Positions 36,513 to 45,056 of a stretch of DNA of 64,000 nt are shown piece by piece. How positions within the stretch are numbered: the first letter of the stretch is position 1; every line of letters begins with the position of its first letter. A program made the position numbers and the translations under genes. Under the pieces are notes generated by a model that saw nothing but the letters and a program-made list of their open reading frames with translations, did no database searches and was not told where the DNA came from. This stretch comes from Campylobacter concisus. Lineage in GTDB: Bacteria; Campylobacterota; Campylobacteria; Campylobacterales; Campylobacteraceae. Where the stretch lies: positions 44,328-108,327 of the forward strand of contig NZ_JAAKZC010000007.1 of assembly GCF_015230015.1 (NCBI RefSeq). The letters run 5' to 3'.

Positions 36513-38315
36513 TTATTTAAATCTAGCCACCACTTGATTGTTTGCAACGCTTTGACCTTTACTAACCTCTATAGAGCCTATGATGCCATCTTTTGGGGCT
36601 TTGACCTCTATCTCCATCTTCATCGCTTCAAGCACGACTATGGCCTGACCTTTTTTGACATGATCTCCTGCGCTAACTAAAATTTTATGCACAGCGCCTG
36701 GCAAGCTTGCGACGATATCATTTTCTGTTGCACCTGCTACTGCACTTTTGGCGCTTTTTACGCTCTTGCCTTCAACTTCAGTGATTGATTTTACTTGGAT
36801 ACTGTCGTTAAAACCTTCGCTTACTTCAACGTTGTAGCGACTACCATTTACCACGACGCTATATCTGCCGCTTTGAGTTTGTCTGCCCTCATTTGCCTTG
36901 GTGTTTAGATCGATCTTTCTTACATTTACTTTGGCTTCGCCTTTTAAGAACGCGATGCCTTTTTCTTTACAAGCTGCTGCTATAAAGACGTTTTCTTCGG
37001 TAACTTTGATCTTATTTTGTTTTAAAATTTCTTTCACGTGCGCAAGCGACTTACTCTCATCTTTATCAGCTATATCAACAGCGTGTTTTGTTGTTGGTTT
37101 TAAGCCTAGCTGCTCGCTAGCAAGCTTAATAATCTCTTTATCAGGCGTAACTGGGGTCTTGCCAAAGTAGCCAAGCACCATTTTGCCGTATCCCTCAGCG
37201 ATCTTTTTCCACTTGCCAAACATCACGTTATTAAAGGCTTGTTGGAAGTAAAACTGGCTAACAGGGGTCACTGAGGTGCCGTACCCGCCCTTTTGCACCA
37301 CTTCACGCATAGCAAGGATGACCTCTGGAAATTTATCTAAGATGTTGTTATCTCTCATCATCTGGGTATTTGCAGTGAGCGCGCCACCAGGCATAGGTGA
37401 AAACGGTATGAGCGGGCTTACTTGCACAGCTTCAGGCGGTAAGAAATACTCTTTTAAACAATCATTCAAAACGCTTTCATATTTTAAAATTTTCTCCACG
37501 TCAAGTCCGCCAAGATCGTAGTTTTTGCCTTTTACTGCATGAAGCATGGTTAAGATATCTGGCTGACTTGTTCCGCCACTTACTGGGCTAGCGGCTAGAT
37601 CTATGCCATCAACGCCAGCTTCAAGCGCTGCAAGATAGCAAGCAACACTTACGCCTGCAGTTTCATGCGTGTGAAGTCTGATATGAGTTTTTTCTGGGAG
37701 AAGTTTTCTAGCCATTTTTATGGTTTCATAGACCTTTTGTGGGCTACTTGTGCCACTTGCATCTTTAAAGCAAACGCTGTGATAAGGGATATTTGCATCT
37801 AAAATTTCTCTTAAAATTTTCTCATAAAATTTAACATCATGAGCTCCTACACAGCCACTAGGTAGATCCATCATAGTAACGACAACTTCGTGTTTTAGCC
37901 CGTGATGAGCGATCCTCTCGCCTGAATATTTTAAATTTTCAACATCATTTAGTGCGTCAAAATTTCTAATAGTAGTAGTTCCATGTTTTTTGAAAAGTTT
38001 TGCGTGAAGGTCAATTAGCTCACGGCTGCCAGTGTCAAGTGTGACAGTATTTACGCCACGGCTTAAGGTTTGAAGATTTGCTTTAGGTCCTACGATGCTT
38101 CTAAATTTATCCATCATCGCAAAAGCGTCTTCATTTAGGTAAAAATAAAGGCTTTGAAATCTCGCTCCTCCGCCAAATTCAAAATGCTCTATGCCAGCCT
38201 CTTTGGCTGCTTCAAGCGCGGGCAAAAAGTCGTTCATAAGCACTCTAGCGCCATAAACAGACTGAAAGCCATCTCTAAAGGTCGTATCCATAACATCGAT
38301 AAATTTCTTTGCCAT
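36513..38315 (-). CDS. pycB: Pyruvate carboxylase subunit B / oxaloacetate-type carboxyltransferase with biotin domain
   Basis: 600 aa. An HMGL-like carboxyltransferase domain comes first (MDTTFRDGFQS near residue 9, metal site HTHETAG), then a conserved carboxylase region, then a biotinyl domain with K566 in VLEAMKME. In Campylobacter this is the B subunit of a two-part pyruvate carboxylase making oxaloacetate; subunit A (biotin carboxylase) is not in the window. Sequence alone cannot exclude an oxaloacetate decarboxylase alpha subunit, but no membrane beta/gamma subunits are near. Confidence 0.9.
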   Translation of the reverse strand: MAKKFIDVMDTTFRDGFQSVYGARVLMNDFLPALEAAKEAGIEHFEFGGGARFQSLYFYLNEDAFAMMDKFRSIVGPKANLQTLSRGVNTVTLDTGSRELIDLHAKLFKKHGTTTIRNFDALNDVENLKYSGERIAHHGLKHEVVVTMMDLPSGCVGAHDVKFYEKILREILDANIPYHSVCFKDASGTSSPQKVYETIKMARKLLPEKTHIRLHTHETAGVSVACYLAALEAGVDGIDLAASPVSGGTSQPDILTMLHAVKGKNYDLGGLDVEKILKYESVLNDCLKEYFLPPEAVQVSPLIPFSPMPGGALTANTQMMRDNNILDKFPEVILAMREVVQKGGYGTSVTPVSQFYFQQAFNNVMFGKWKKIAEGYGKMVLGYFGKTPVTPDKEIIKLASEQLGLKPTTKHAVDIADKDESKSLAHVKEILKQNKIKVTEENVFIAAACKEKGIAFLKGEAKVNVRKIDLNTKANEGRQTQSGRYSVVVNGSRYNVEVSEGFNDSIQVKSITEVEGKSVKSAKSAVAGATENDIVASLPGAVHKILVSAGDHVKKGQAIVVLEAMKMEIEVKAPKDGIIGSIEVSKGQSVANNQVVARFK

Positions 38316-38360
38316 ATTTCACCTCATTAAATTTATAAATTTACTAAAAAGCGGTCATAA

Positions 38361-38400
38361 AAAATGGCTAAATTTGACAGAAACTCAAATTAGCCATTTT
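38361..38400 (-). terminator. Hairpin terminator of the TRAP/symporter string
   Basis: AAAATGGCTAAATTTGA and TCAAATTAGCCATTTT pair with one bulged base around a 7-base loop. On the minus strand a TTTTTTA tract follows. It lies 38 bases after the stop of the large TRAP permease gene. Confidence 0.75.
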
Positions 38401-38437
38401 ACTTGTTTTTGGTATTTTACAACCAAAAACTTTTATA

Positions 38438-39826
38438 TCATTTAAAAAGTGAGAGTAAGAAGTTAAATAATCCGCCGTGGCTCGCATCAAGCATCGGCTT
38501 TATCTCCATCAAAAAGACGCAGAAAAATACTAAAACTGCCACTTGGATGATGATGTAAGGCACCACGCCTTTATAAATAGCAGCTGTTTTTATCTCAACA
38601 GGTGCGACTGATCTTAAGAAAAATAGACTAAATCCAAATGGCGGCGTCAAGAATGAAGTTTGTAAATTCATAGCAACTAGGATCGCTAGATAGACTGGGT
38701 TTATGCCTAGTTTTGCGGCGATTGGCACCAAGATAGGAAGCACGATATATGAAATTTCAACAAAATCTATAAAAAAGCCAAGCACAAAGATAACAGCCAT
38801 ACTAAAGATGATAAAGCCCCACTTCTCGCCTGGTAAATTTGTCATGAAATTTTCAACTATCTCATCGCCTCCAGTGTAGCTAAAGACCATAGAAAAGGCA
38901 GTCGCACCAACAAGTATAGCAAAGACTAGAGCTGTAGTTTTTACGCTCTCAGCCAAAGCCTCTTTCATCATAGAAAATGAAAATGTCCTATAAAATATTG
39001 CCAAGATGATAGCGCCAACGCAGCCAAATGCTGAACTTTCAGTCGGTGTAGCGATACCTGCAAAGATAGAGCCAAGCACACAAATAACTAGCAAAAGTGG
39101 AGGGAAGATCGCAATTAGCGCTCTAACGATCTGCTTAAATTTACTAACGCCGCTCTCATCTTTTACGATAGGAGCGACTTCTGGCTTAAGATAAGCAGCT
39201 ATCAAAATATAAACTATATAAACTCCAACTAGCGTGAATCCTGGCACAATGGCTTGGTGAAAAAGCTCGCCAACTGGCACTGAGAAGATGTCGCCCAAGA
39301 TGATAAGCACGATAGAAGGTGGGATGATCTGACCAAGCGTACCAGCAGCGCATATCGTGCCACATCCTAGGGATTGGTCGTATTTATACTTTAGCATTAC
39401 AGGCAAGCTTATAACGCCCATAGCAACAACGCTAGCACCTACAACGCCAGTTGATGCAGCAAGAAGCGCTCCAACTAAGATAGTGCTTATCGCGATACCG
39501 CCTCTGATTTCTCCAAAGAGCATACCCATGCTCTCAAGTAGTCTCTCGGCTAGCTTTGACTTTTGAAGCACGACGCCCATAAAGACAAAGAGTGGAACTG
39601 CTATGAAAATTCTACTCTCCATGATAGAGAAAATCCTATAAGGCATGAAGTTAAACATATCTTTAAACACTTCTATACTGCCAAGTAGTCCATCGCCATC
39701 GCTAAGGCTCTCTACAACGCTGCCAACCATGCCAAATATCATCGCAACCGCACCAAAGGTAAATGCCACTGGAAAGCCAATGCCAAGCATCAATAGTGCG
39801 GCTATAAACATTATCAATCCAGCCAT
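38438..39826 (-). CDS. TRAP transporter large permease subunit (DctM family)
   Basis: 462 aa with about 12 membrane segments, somewhat longer than classic DctM (about 425). Extra residues at about 33-65 suggest the long subtype used for non-C4 acids as well. Motifs: GLLLAASTGVVGAS-like segment and QIIPPSIVLIILG (about 175-190), LTPPFGFSLFFLRS near the end. TRAP permeases move organic acids using the Na+ gradient and need a periplasmic binding protein. It overlaps the small subunit gene by 13 bases; no binding protein gene is adjacent, so the substrate is unknown. Confidence 0.9.
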   Translation of the reverse strand: MAGLIMFIAALLMLGIGFPVAFTFGAVAMIFGMVGSVVESLSDGDGLLGSIEVFKDMFNFMPYRIFSIMESRIFIAVPLFVFMGVVLQKSKLAERLLESMGMLFGEIRGGIAISTILVGALLAASTGVVGASVVAMGVISLPVMLKYKYDQSLGCGTICAAGTLGQIIPPSIVLIILGDIFSVPVGELFHQAIVPGFTLVGVYIVYILIAAYLKPEVAPIVKDESGVSKFKQIVRALIAIFPPLLLVICVLGSIFAGIATPTESSAFGCVGAIILAIFYRTFSFSMMKEALAESVKTTALVFAILVGATAFSMVFSYTGGDEIVENFMTNLPGEKWGFIIFSMAVIFVLGFFIDFVEISYIVLPILVPIAAKLGINPVYLAILVAMNLQTSFLTPPFGFSLFFLRSVAPVEIKTAAIYKGVVPYIIIQVAVLVFFCVFLMEIKPMLDASHGGLFNFLLSLFK

Positions 39827-40335
39827 ATTTTCTCCTTACTAGCTTTCTTATAGCGATTTAAATTTTTTATAAAAAAGCCGATCGCAAAAAATACAAGCAC
39901 ATAAAATGAAAAAGGGATCATCGCTTTTATGATCCATCTATGGGTAAGACCGCCTGGATCTGCGCTGGCCTCTGCCGAGCTGTAAGCATCTCCTACAAAT
40001 CCAAATGATAAATTTGAAACCAAAAGCGCAAATGGTATGATAAAAAATACAGTACCAAGCATATTTACAAGGGCTTTATTTCTTTCTGAAAATTTAGCAT
40101 AAAAGATATCAACTCTAACATGTGCGTCCTCTTTTAGAGCATAGCTCATGCCAAGTAGAAATATCACAGCAAAAAAGTGCCACTCAAGCTCCTGAAATGC
40201 AACGTTGCCGTAAGAAAAAAAGTATCTTGCCACAACGTTAAAAAAAACGTCTATTATCATCAAAGCCATAATAAACATACAAATATAGCCGACTATATCA
40301 CCAGCTTTGTCAAAAAATCTCTCAATCTTATCCAT
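39814..40335 (-). CDS. TRAP transporter small permease subunit (DctQ family)
   Basis: 173 aa with four membrane segments (about 15-37, 48-66, 88-108 and 135-157), the DctQ layout. ELEWHFFAVIFLLGMSYALKEDAHVRVD is the characteristic segment. It pairs with the downstream large subunit. The start overlaps the symporter gene before it by 8 bases, so both TRAP subunits are on the symporter message. Confidence 0.9.
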   Translation of the reverse strand: MDKIERFFDKAGDIVGYICMFIMALMIIDVFFNVVARYFFSYGNVAFQELEWHFFAVIFLLGMSYALKEDAHVRVDIFYAKFSERNKALVNMLGTVFFIIPFALLVSNLSFGFVGDAYSSAEASADPGGLTHRWIIKAMIPFSFYVLVFFAIGFFIKNLNRYKKASKEKIWLD

Positions 40336-41680
40336 TAAAAACCTTTAATAGTTCATTTATCATGATGATGAGCACACAAACTGGTGCTACATATCTTAGT
40401 AAAAAATACCATGTATTAAATACAAAATCACTCATATATGGGCTAAATAGTACATATAAAGCATCTTTTTTCATAAAATATCCTACAAATATCGCTCCGC
40501 CGATACCGCTAATTGGTAGCAAGATATTTGAAGCGGTAAAGTCTAGGAAGTCAAAGAAATTTTTACCAAATATCATAAATTTATCGCCAATATTTTCTAT
40601 ATTTGATAAAAGACATAAAAATCCCACTATGAAAATCCCAGCTCCAACTATGCAAAGCGCTTTTTTCCTACTCATGCCATACTCTCTGATCAAGAAAAAG
40701 ACAAATGGCTCGACGATAGAGATGGCTGAAGTGATACCAGCAAAAATGAGCGCAGCAAAAAATGCCACCGCTAAAATTTGACCTATCGCGCCAAGCTTAG
40801 CAAATAGCGTTGGTAGCGAGATAAAGACAAGACCTGGTCCTTGAGACGGAGTAGCGCCAAATTCAAATATAAAGGTAAAAATAACAAGACCTATCATAAT
40901 AGCAAGCGCGATATTTATGAAGACGATACTAAGCGTTGAAGTGGCTAAATTTGTATCATCGCTTAGGCTAGCTGAATAGGTGATGATCGCTGCCATACCA
41001 AGAGATAGTGTCCAAAATGCAAGGCCAAGAGCAAGCAAGAGTGAGTTAAATGAAATTTTGCTAAAGTCAGGAATGAGTAAAAACTCGGCTGATTTCACAA
41101 AGCCATCCATCGTTATAGAGTAAAAAAGCATGATCAAAACCATGATAAATAGGCTTGGCATCATCCAAACATTTAGCTTCTCTATGCCACTTTTTACGCC
41201 TTTTGATAGGATAAAAAAGCAAGCTGCAAATGCTATAATAAAGTAAAGTGTCTGCTCGCCAAGACCATGCGTCAAAAGATCGTTAAATATCACTTTTGAG
41301 CTATCTATATCGCTTGGGAGACCAGTAAATGAGAGCGTGAAATATTTAAAGACCCAGCCGATGATCACGATGTAATATGATGAGATGATAGCCGCTGTCA
41401 CCATGGCTAAAATTCCAACCAGTTGCCATAAATTTTTATTTTTAGCTGCTAGCTTTCTAAAGGCATTAACGCTGTCACTCTCACTAAGCTTGCCAATACT
41501 AAGCTCTGCCATAAAGATAGGCACACCAACTAGAAAAGTTATCAAAAGATATAGGATAATAAACGCCGAACCGCCGTTTTCACCAACCATGTATGGAAAT
41601 TTCCATGCATTGCCAAGTCCGACAGCCGATCCAGCGACTGCTAGGACATAGCCTATTTTAGAAAATTGTTCTTTTGCCAT
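40328..41680 (-). CDS. Sodium-dependent transporter, NSS/SNF family (copy 3 of 3)
   Basis: 450 aa with 11-12 membrane segments. The unwound TM1 motif GSAVGLGNAWKFPYM (about 16-30) binds Na+ and the amino acid substrate, as in LeuT and MhsT. Substrate probably an amino acid, not predictable further. It is separated from the preceding copy by 1 base and runs 8 bases into dctQ. Alignment by eye shows copies 1-3 sharing motifs throughout but differing in loops, so the duplications are old. Confidence 0.9.
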   Translation of the reverse strand: MAKEQFSKIGYVLAVAGSAVGLGNAWKFPYMVGENGGSAFIILYLLITFLVGVPIFMAELSIGKLSESDSVNAFRKLAAKNKNLWQLVGILAMVTAAIISSYYIVIIGWVFKYFTLSFTGLPSDIDSSKVIFNDLLTHGLGEQTLYFIIAFAACFFILSKGVKSGIEKLNVWMMPSLFIMVLIMLFYSITMDGFVKSAEFLLIPDFSKISFNSLLLALGLAFWTLSLGMAAIITYSASLSDDTNLATSTLSIVFINIALAIMIGLVIFTFIFEFGATPSQGPGLVFISLPTLFAKLGAIGQILAVAFFAALIFAGITSAISIVEPFVFFLIREYGMSRKKALCIVGAGIFIVGFLCLLSNIENIGDKFMIFGKNFFDFLDFTASNILLPISGIGGAIFVGYFMKKDALYVLFSPYMSDFVFNTWYFLLRYVAPVCVLIIMINELLKVFNG

Positions 41681-41681
41681 A

Positions 41682-43013
41682 TTATGAGATCTCCCTTATT
41701 AACACCACCAGAACTAAAAGTGGAGCCACAAATCTAATTAAAAAATACCAAATTTTAAATATAACCTTGCCCATATAAGGCACAAATAGCTCTTTTAAAA
41801 GCTCAAATTTCATAAAGTAGCCAACAAAGATAGCAAACAAGATGCCACCAAGTGGGAGCATGATATTTGAGCTTAGATAATCAAGTAGGTCAAAAAAGCT
41901 CTTACCAAAAAATGTAAGCGCATCTTTAAATTCACTTGTGCCACTTAATGCGCATAAAATTCCTAAGATATAAACCACGCAAGCAACGATTAGAATTGAT
42001 TTGTTTCTACTAAATTTTAGGCTTTTGCTTAAGAAAAATATAAACGGTTCAACCATCGAGATAACCGAGGTGATGCCAGCAAAAAATAGTGATATAAAAA
42101 ATGTAAATGCCAAGAAATTTCCAAGCAAGCCAAGCTTAGCAAATAGCGTCGGTAGCGAGATAAAAGCAAGCCCTGCGCCTTTTGATGGCTCTGAGCCAAA
42201 CTCAAATGTAAATGTAAAGACGATAAGGCCGATGATGACGCTTATTATGATGTTCGCAAAGACGACATAGAGTGAAGAGGTAAATAAATTTGTATCATCG
42301 CTTAGACTTGATGAGTAGGTAAGGATGCAGCCAATGCCAACGCACATCGTAAAAAAAGCAAGTCCAAGAGCGTTTAAAACAGCTGCCTGATCTATCTTTG
42401 AAAAATCAGGCACTAGTAGAAATTTAGCCGCTTTATCAAAGCCCTCCATGCCAAAAGAGTAGCCAAGCATAAGTAAAAGCAAGATAAAAAGAGCTGGTAT
42501 GAGATAGACATTTATGCGCTCGATGCCGCTTTTTACACCTTTTGTAAGGATGAAAAAGTAGGCAAAAAACGCGATGCTAAAGTATAAAATTTGTTCATTT
42601 ATGCCATTTGAGGTGAAATTTACAAAAAACGTCTCTGAACTTGCGATATCTTGAGGTAGCTCACTAAGACTTAAAATGACGTATTTTAAAACCCAGCCAA
42701 TGATGAGCGTGTAAAAAGAGGCTATAAATAACCCGGTCACCATGATAACGCCAGCAAATTTCCAAGAATTTGCCCCTTTTGTAGCTAGGCTTTTAAACGC
42801 TCCAACCGTATCAAGGCGTGAAATTTTACCCATCGCCATCTCAGCAAAAAATATGCTAAGACCAACAGCAAAGGCAAAAAATAGATATATAAGGATAAAT
42901 GCCGAACCGCCGTTACTGCCGACCATGTATGGAAATTTCCACGCATTACCAAGGCCGATAGCCGCTCCAATTATCGATAAGACAAAGCCAATTTTACTAA
43001 ATCTCTCTGCCAT
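41682..43013 (-). CDS. Sodium-dependent transporter, NSS/SNF family (copy 2 of 3)
   Basis: 443 aa. TM1 carries GAAIGLGNAWKFPYM, with the more common GSAVGLGN changed to GAAIGLGN, which could alter substrate fit. TM6 region ALGLAFFTMCVGIGCILTYSS is conserved. It overlaps copy 1 by a single base (TAATG type). The short C-terminus after the last helix is like bacterial MhsT-type members with 11 helices. Confidence 0.9.
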   Translation of the reverse strand: MAERFSKIGFVLSIIGAAIGLGNAWKFPYMVGSNGGSAFILIYLFFAFAVGLSIFFAEMAMGKISRLDTVGAFKSLATKGANSWKFAGVIMVTGLFIASFYTLIIGWVLKYVILSLSELPQDIASSETFFVNFTSNGINEQILYFSIAFFAYFFILTKGVKSGIERINVYLIPALFILLLLMLGYSFGMEGFDKAAKFLLVPDFSKIDQAAVLNALGLAFFTMCVGIGCILTYSSSLSDDTNLFTSSLYVVFANIIISVIIGLIVFTFTFEFGSEPSKGAGLAFISLPTLFAKLGLLGNFLAFTFFISLFFAGITSVISMVEPFIFFLSKSLKFSRNKSILIVACVVYILGILCALSGTSEFKDALTFFGKSFFDLLDYLSSNIMLPLGGILFAIFVGYFMKFELLKELFVPYMGKVIFKIWYFLIRFVAPLLVLVVLIREIS

Positions 43014-44356
43014 TATTTACCTGCCATCTGGTAGATCATTATCGCACAAATGGCAACTGGCACGACATATCTTAAGAAAAAGTACCAAATTTCAAAAAAT
43101 GCTCTTCCCATAAAATCGCCAAAGAGCAGATATAAACTCTCTTTTTTAAGCCTGTAGCCAACAAAAAAGCTAAATACGATAGCGCCTATTGGCATCATGA
43201 TATTTGATGTGAGAAAGTCAAGCGCGTCAAAAAATGGCTTACCGCAAACACTAAAAGCACTTGATGTGTCTGAATAATATGAAAGTATGCAAAAGATACC
43301 CAAGATATAGACAAAAGCGCCGATGTAAAGAAGCGCCATTTTTCTTGAAATTTCAAATTTCCTAACCAAATAATAAGCAAAAGGCTCGATCATCGAAACT
43401 GCACTCGTAATGCCAGCAAACAATAACGATACAAAAAATGCGACCGCCATGACGTTGCCAACGATGCCAAGCTTTGCAAAAAGCGTGACAAGCGAGATAA
43501 AAATAAGGCCTGGACCACTTGCCGTGCTATCAGCCCCATAAGCAAATATAAAGGTAAAAACAACAAGCCCCATCATAATGCCTATTAAGATGTTTATAAA
43601 GATGATAGAGAGGGTTGATTTTATTAAATTTGTGCGCTCTGGTAAATTTGCAGCGTATGTTGGTATGACTCCAACACCCATAGATAGTGAGAAAAACGCA
43701 AGGCCTAGAGCTTGCAAAACAACATCTGGCGTGATCGCACTAAAATTTGGTACAAATAAAAATTTAGCCGCCTTCACAAAGCCATCTCCCATGCTAAGCG
43801 CGTAAAAAAGCATGCAAACTAGCAAGACAAAAAGGCTTGGCATCATCCATATATTTAGTTTTTCTATGCCACTTTTTACACCTTTTGAAACGGCAAAAAA
43901 AACCATCAAAAAGACTAGGCTAAAGCATAGCACGGCGCTGCTTAAATCATTTGATAAAAGTGTGTTAAACTGCTCCCCTGCAGCTTTTGTGTCAGATAAA
44001 AGTGGCGAAAAACTAAGATAGATATACTTTAAAATCCAGCCAATAACCACCATATAAAATGAAGCTATGAGGATTGCGCCGATCATGAAAAAGCCAGAGA
44101 GCGACCACACTTTTTTATTTTTTGGAGCAAGTTTGTAAAGAGAGCTTACGATGTCGCTTTCGCCAAGTTTGCCGATGCTAAGCTCTGCCAAAAACGCCAC
44201 AAATGCGATAGCAAATGTAAGAAGCAAGTATAAAATTATAAATGCCGAACCGCCGTTATTTCCCACCATCGTAGGAAATTTCCAGGCATTGCCAAGACCC
44301 ACAGCAGAACCAGCCATCGCAAGAACAAAGCCTATCTTTGAAAATTTTTCGTTCAT
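43013..44356 (-). CDS. Sodium-dependent transporter, NSS/SNF family (copy 1 of 3)
   Basis: 447 aa, first gene of the symporter-TRAP string. TM1 is GSAVGLGNAWKFPTM, with Thr instead of Tyr after Pro, and the TM6 stretch reads ALGLAFFSLSMGVGVIPTYAA. These differences from copies 2 and 3 lie near the substrate site and suggest a different amino acid. Its promoter should lie in the 205-base region shared with the divergent atpE. Confidence 0.9.
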   Translation of the reverse strand: MNEKFSKIGFVLAMAGSAVGLGNAWKFPTMVGNNGGSAFIILYLLLTFAIAFVAFLAELSIGKLGESDIVSSLYKLAPKNKKVWSLSGFFMIGAILIASFYMVVIGWILKYIYLSFSPLLSDTKAAGEQFNTLLSNDLSSAVLCFSLVFLMVFFAVSKGVKSGIEKLNIWMMPSLFVLLVCMLFYALSMGDGFVKAAKFLFVPNFSAITPDVVLQALGLAFFSLSMGVGVIPTYAANLPERTNLIKSTLSIIFINILIGIMMGLVVFTFIFAYGADSTASGPGLIFISLVTLFAKLGIVGNVMAVAFFVSLLFAGITSAVSMIEPFAYYLVRKFEISRKMALLYIGAFVYILGIFCILSYYSDTSSAFSVCGKPFFDALDFLTSNIMMPIGAIVFSFFVGYRLKKESLYLLFGDFMGRAFFEIWYFFLRYVVPVAICAIMIYQMAGK

Positions 44357-44472
44357 TGAAAACCTAAGATTAAGAATAAATTAAATTCTTTCAAAGATAG
44401 CATAAAAAAACTTTCATTTTTCTAAGCCAAGAATTTTTTATAGGCAATTTAAATTTTTAGTGTTTTTATTTG

Positions 44473-44497
44473 AAACAAAGTTTTGTTTTTGTAATAT
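44473..44497 (+). promoter_or_regulatory. atpE promoter with adjoining palindrome
   Basis: AAACAAA and TTTGTTT (44473-44479 and 44482-44488) form a 7-bp inverted repeat directly before a -10-like TAATAT (44492-44497) preceded by TTTTG. The repeat occupies the -35 area, a place for an operator. Confidence 0.4.
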
Positions 44498-44561
44498 TAC
44501 GGCTCATAAAGTTTAAGTAGGGGACAGATCCGAAAGAGCTTTAAATTTTAAAGGAGCAACG

Positions 44562-44864
44562 ATGAAAAAGATCGTGTTTTTAATTCTTGGTCTTGCTGCA
44601 TTCGCATTTGGCGCTGACGGTGAGATGATCAGATCATATTCAGTTATCGCTGGCGGTATCGGCCTTGGCCTTGCAGCTCTTGGCGGTGCTATTGGTATGG
44701 GTAACACAGCTGCTGCAACTATCAGCGGAACAGCTAGAAACCCTGGCGTTGGTAGCAAACTTATGACTACAATGTTTATCGCACTTGCGATGATCGAAGC
44801 ACAAGTTATCTACGCACTTGTTATTACACTTATCGTTCTTTACGCAAACCCAATGCTTGGCTAA
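44562..44864 (+). CDS. atpE: F0F1 ATP synthase subunit c
   Basis: 100 aa. It forms the membrane rotor ring of ATP synthase. The N-terminal MKKIVFLILGLAAFAFGA looks like a cleaved signal, a feature of Campylobacterota subunit c. Two hairpin helices follow, with the ion-carrying E79 in AMIEAQVIY. The residue after the glutamate is Ala instead of Ser/Thr, so it should carry H+, not Na+. The other atp genes are not adjacent; a lone atpE is normal for this group. An AAGGAG site precedes the ATG. Confidence 0.95.
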   Translation: MKKIVFLILGLAAFAFGADGEMIRSYSVIAGGIGLGLAALGGAIGMGNTAAATISGTARNPGVGSKLMTTMFIALAMIEAQVIYALVITLIVLYANPMLG

Positions 44865-44881
44865 GCGTAAAGCTTAAATTT

Positions 44882-44900
44882 AGCCCCTTTTGGGGCTTTT
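44882..44900 (+). terminator. Terminator after atpE
   Basis: AGCCCC, loop TTTT, GGGGCT, followed by TTT. It lies 17 bases after the atpE stop and just before the tRNA gene; it may be partial so that the tRNA is read through. Confidence 0.75.
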
Positions 44901-44910
44901 GTTCTTTTTT

Positions 44911-44995
44911 GCGATCATGGTGGAATTGGTAGACACGCTATCTTGAGGGGGTAGTGCCGTTAGGTGTGCGAGTTCGAGTCTCGCTGATCGCACCA
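44911..44995 (+). tRNA. tRNA-Leu (anticodon GAG)
   Basis: 85 bases with encoded CCA. The acceptor stem GCGATCA pairs with TGATCGC. The D arm holds AATTGGTAGACAC. The anticodon arm is CTATC-TTGAGGG-GGTAG with anticodon GAG. A variable arm typical of class II tRNA-Leu precedes the T arm (GCGAG-TTCGAGT-CTCGC). It reads CUC/CUU leucine codons. No separate promoter is evident between it and atpE. Confidence 0.95.
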
Positions 44996-45056
44996 TCTTA
45001 TCTCTCTTTCTAAATCAAAATCTTAAATTTCTAAGATATAAAACAAGGAAAATTTT

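Noticed and set aside
44996..45056. Inverted repeat TCTTA-N6-TAAGA and TATAAA before the VIT1-type gene, considered as a Fur-regulated promoter
   Set aside because: A start from this box would remove the ribosome binding site, and the repeat does not resemble a Fur box; readthrough from atpE/tRNA is as likely.
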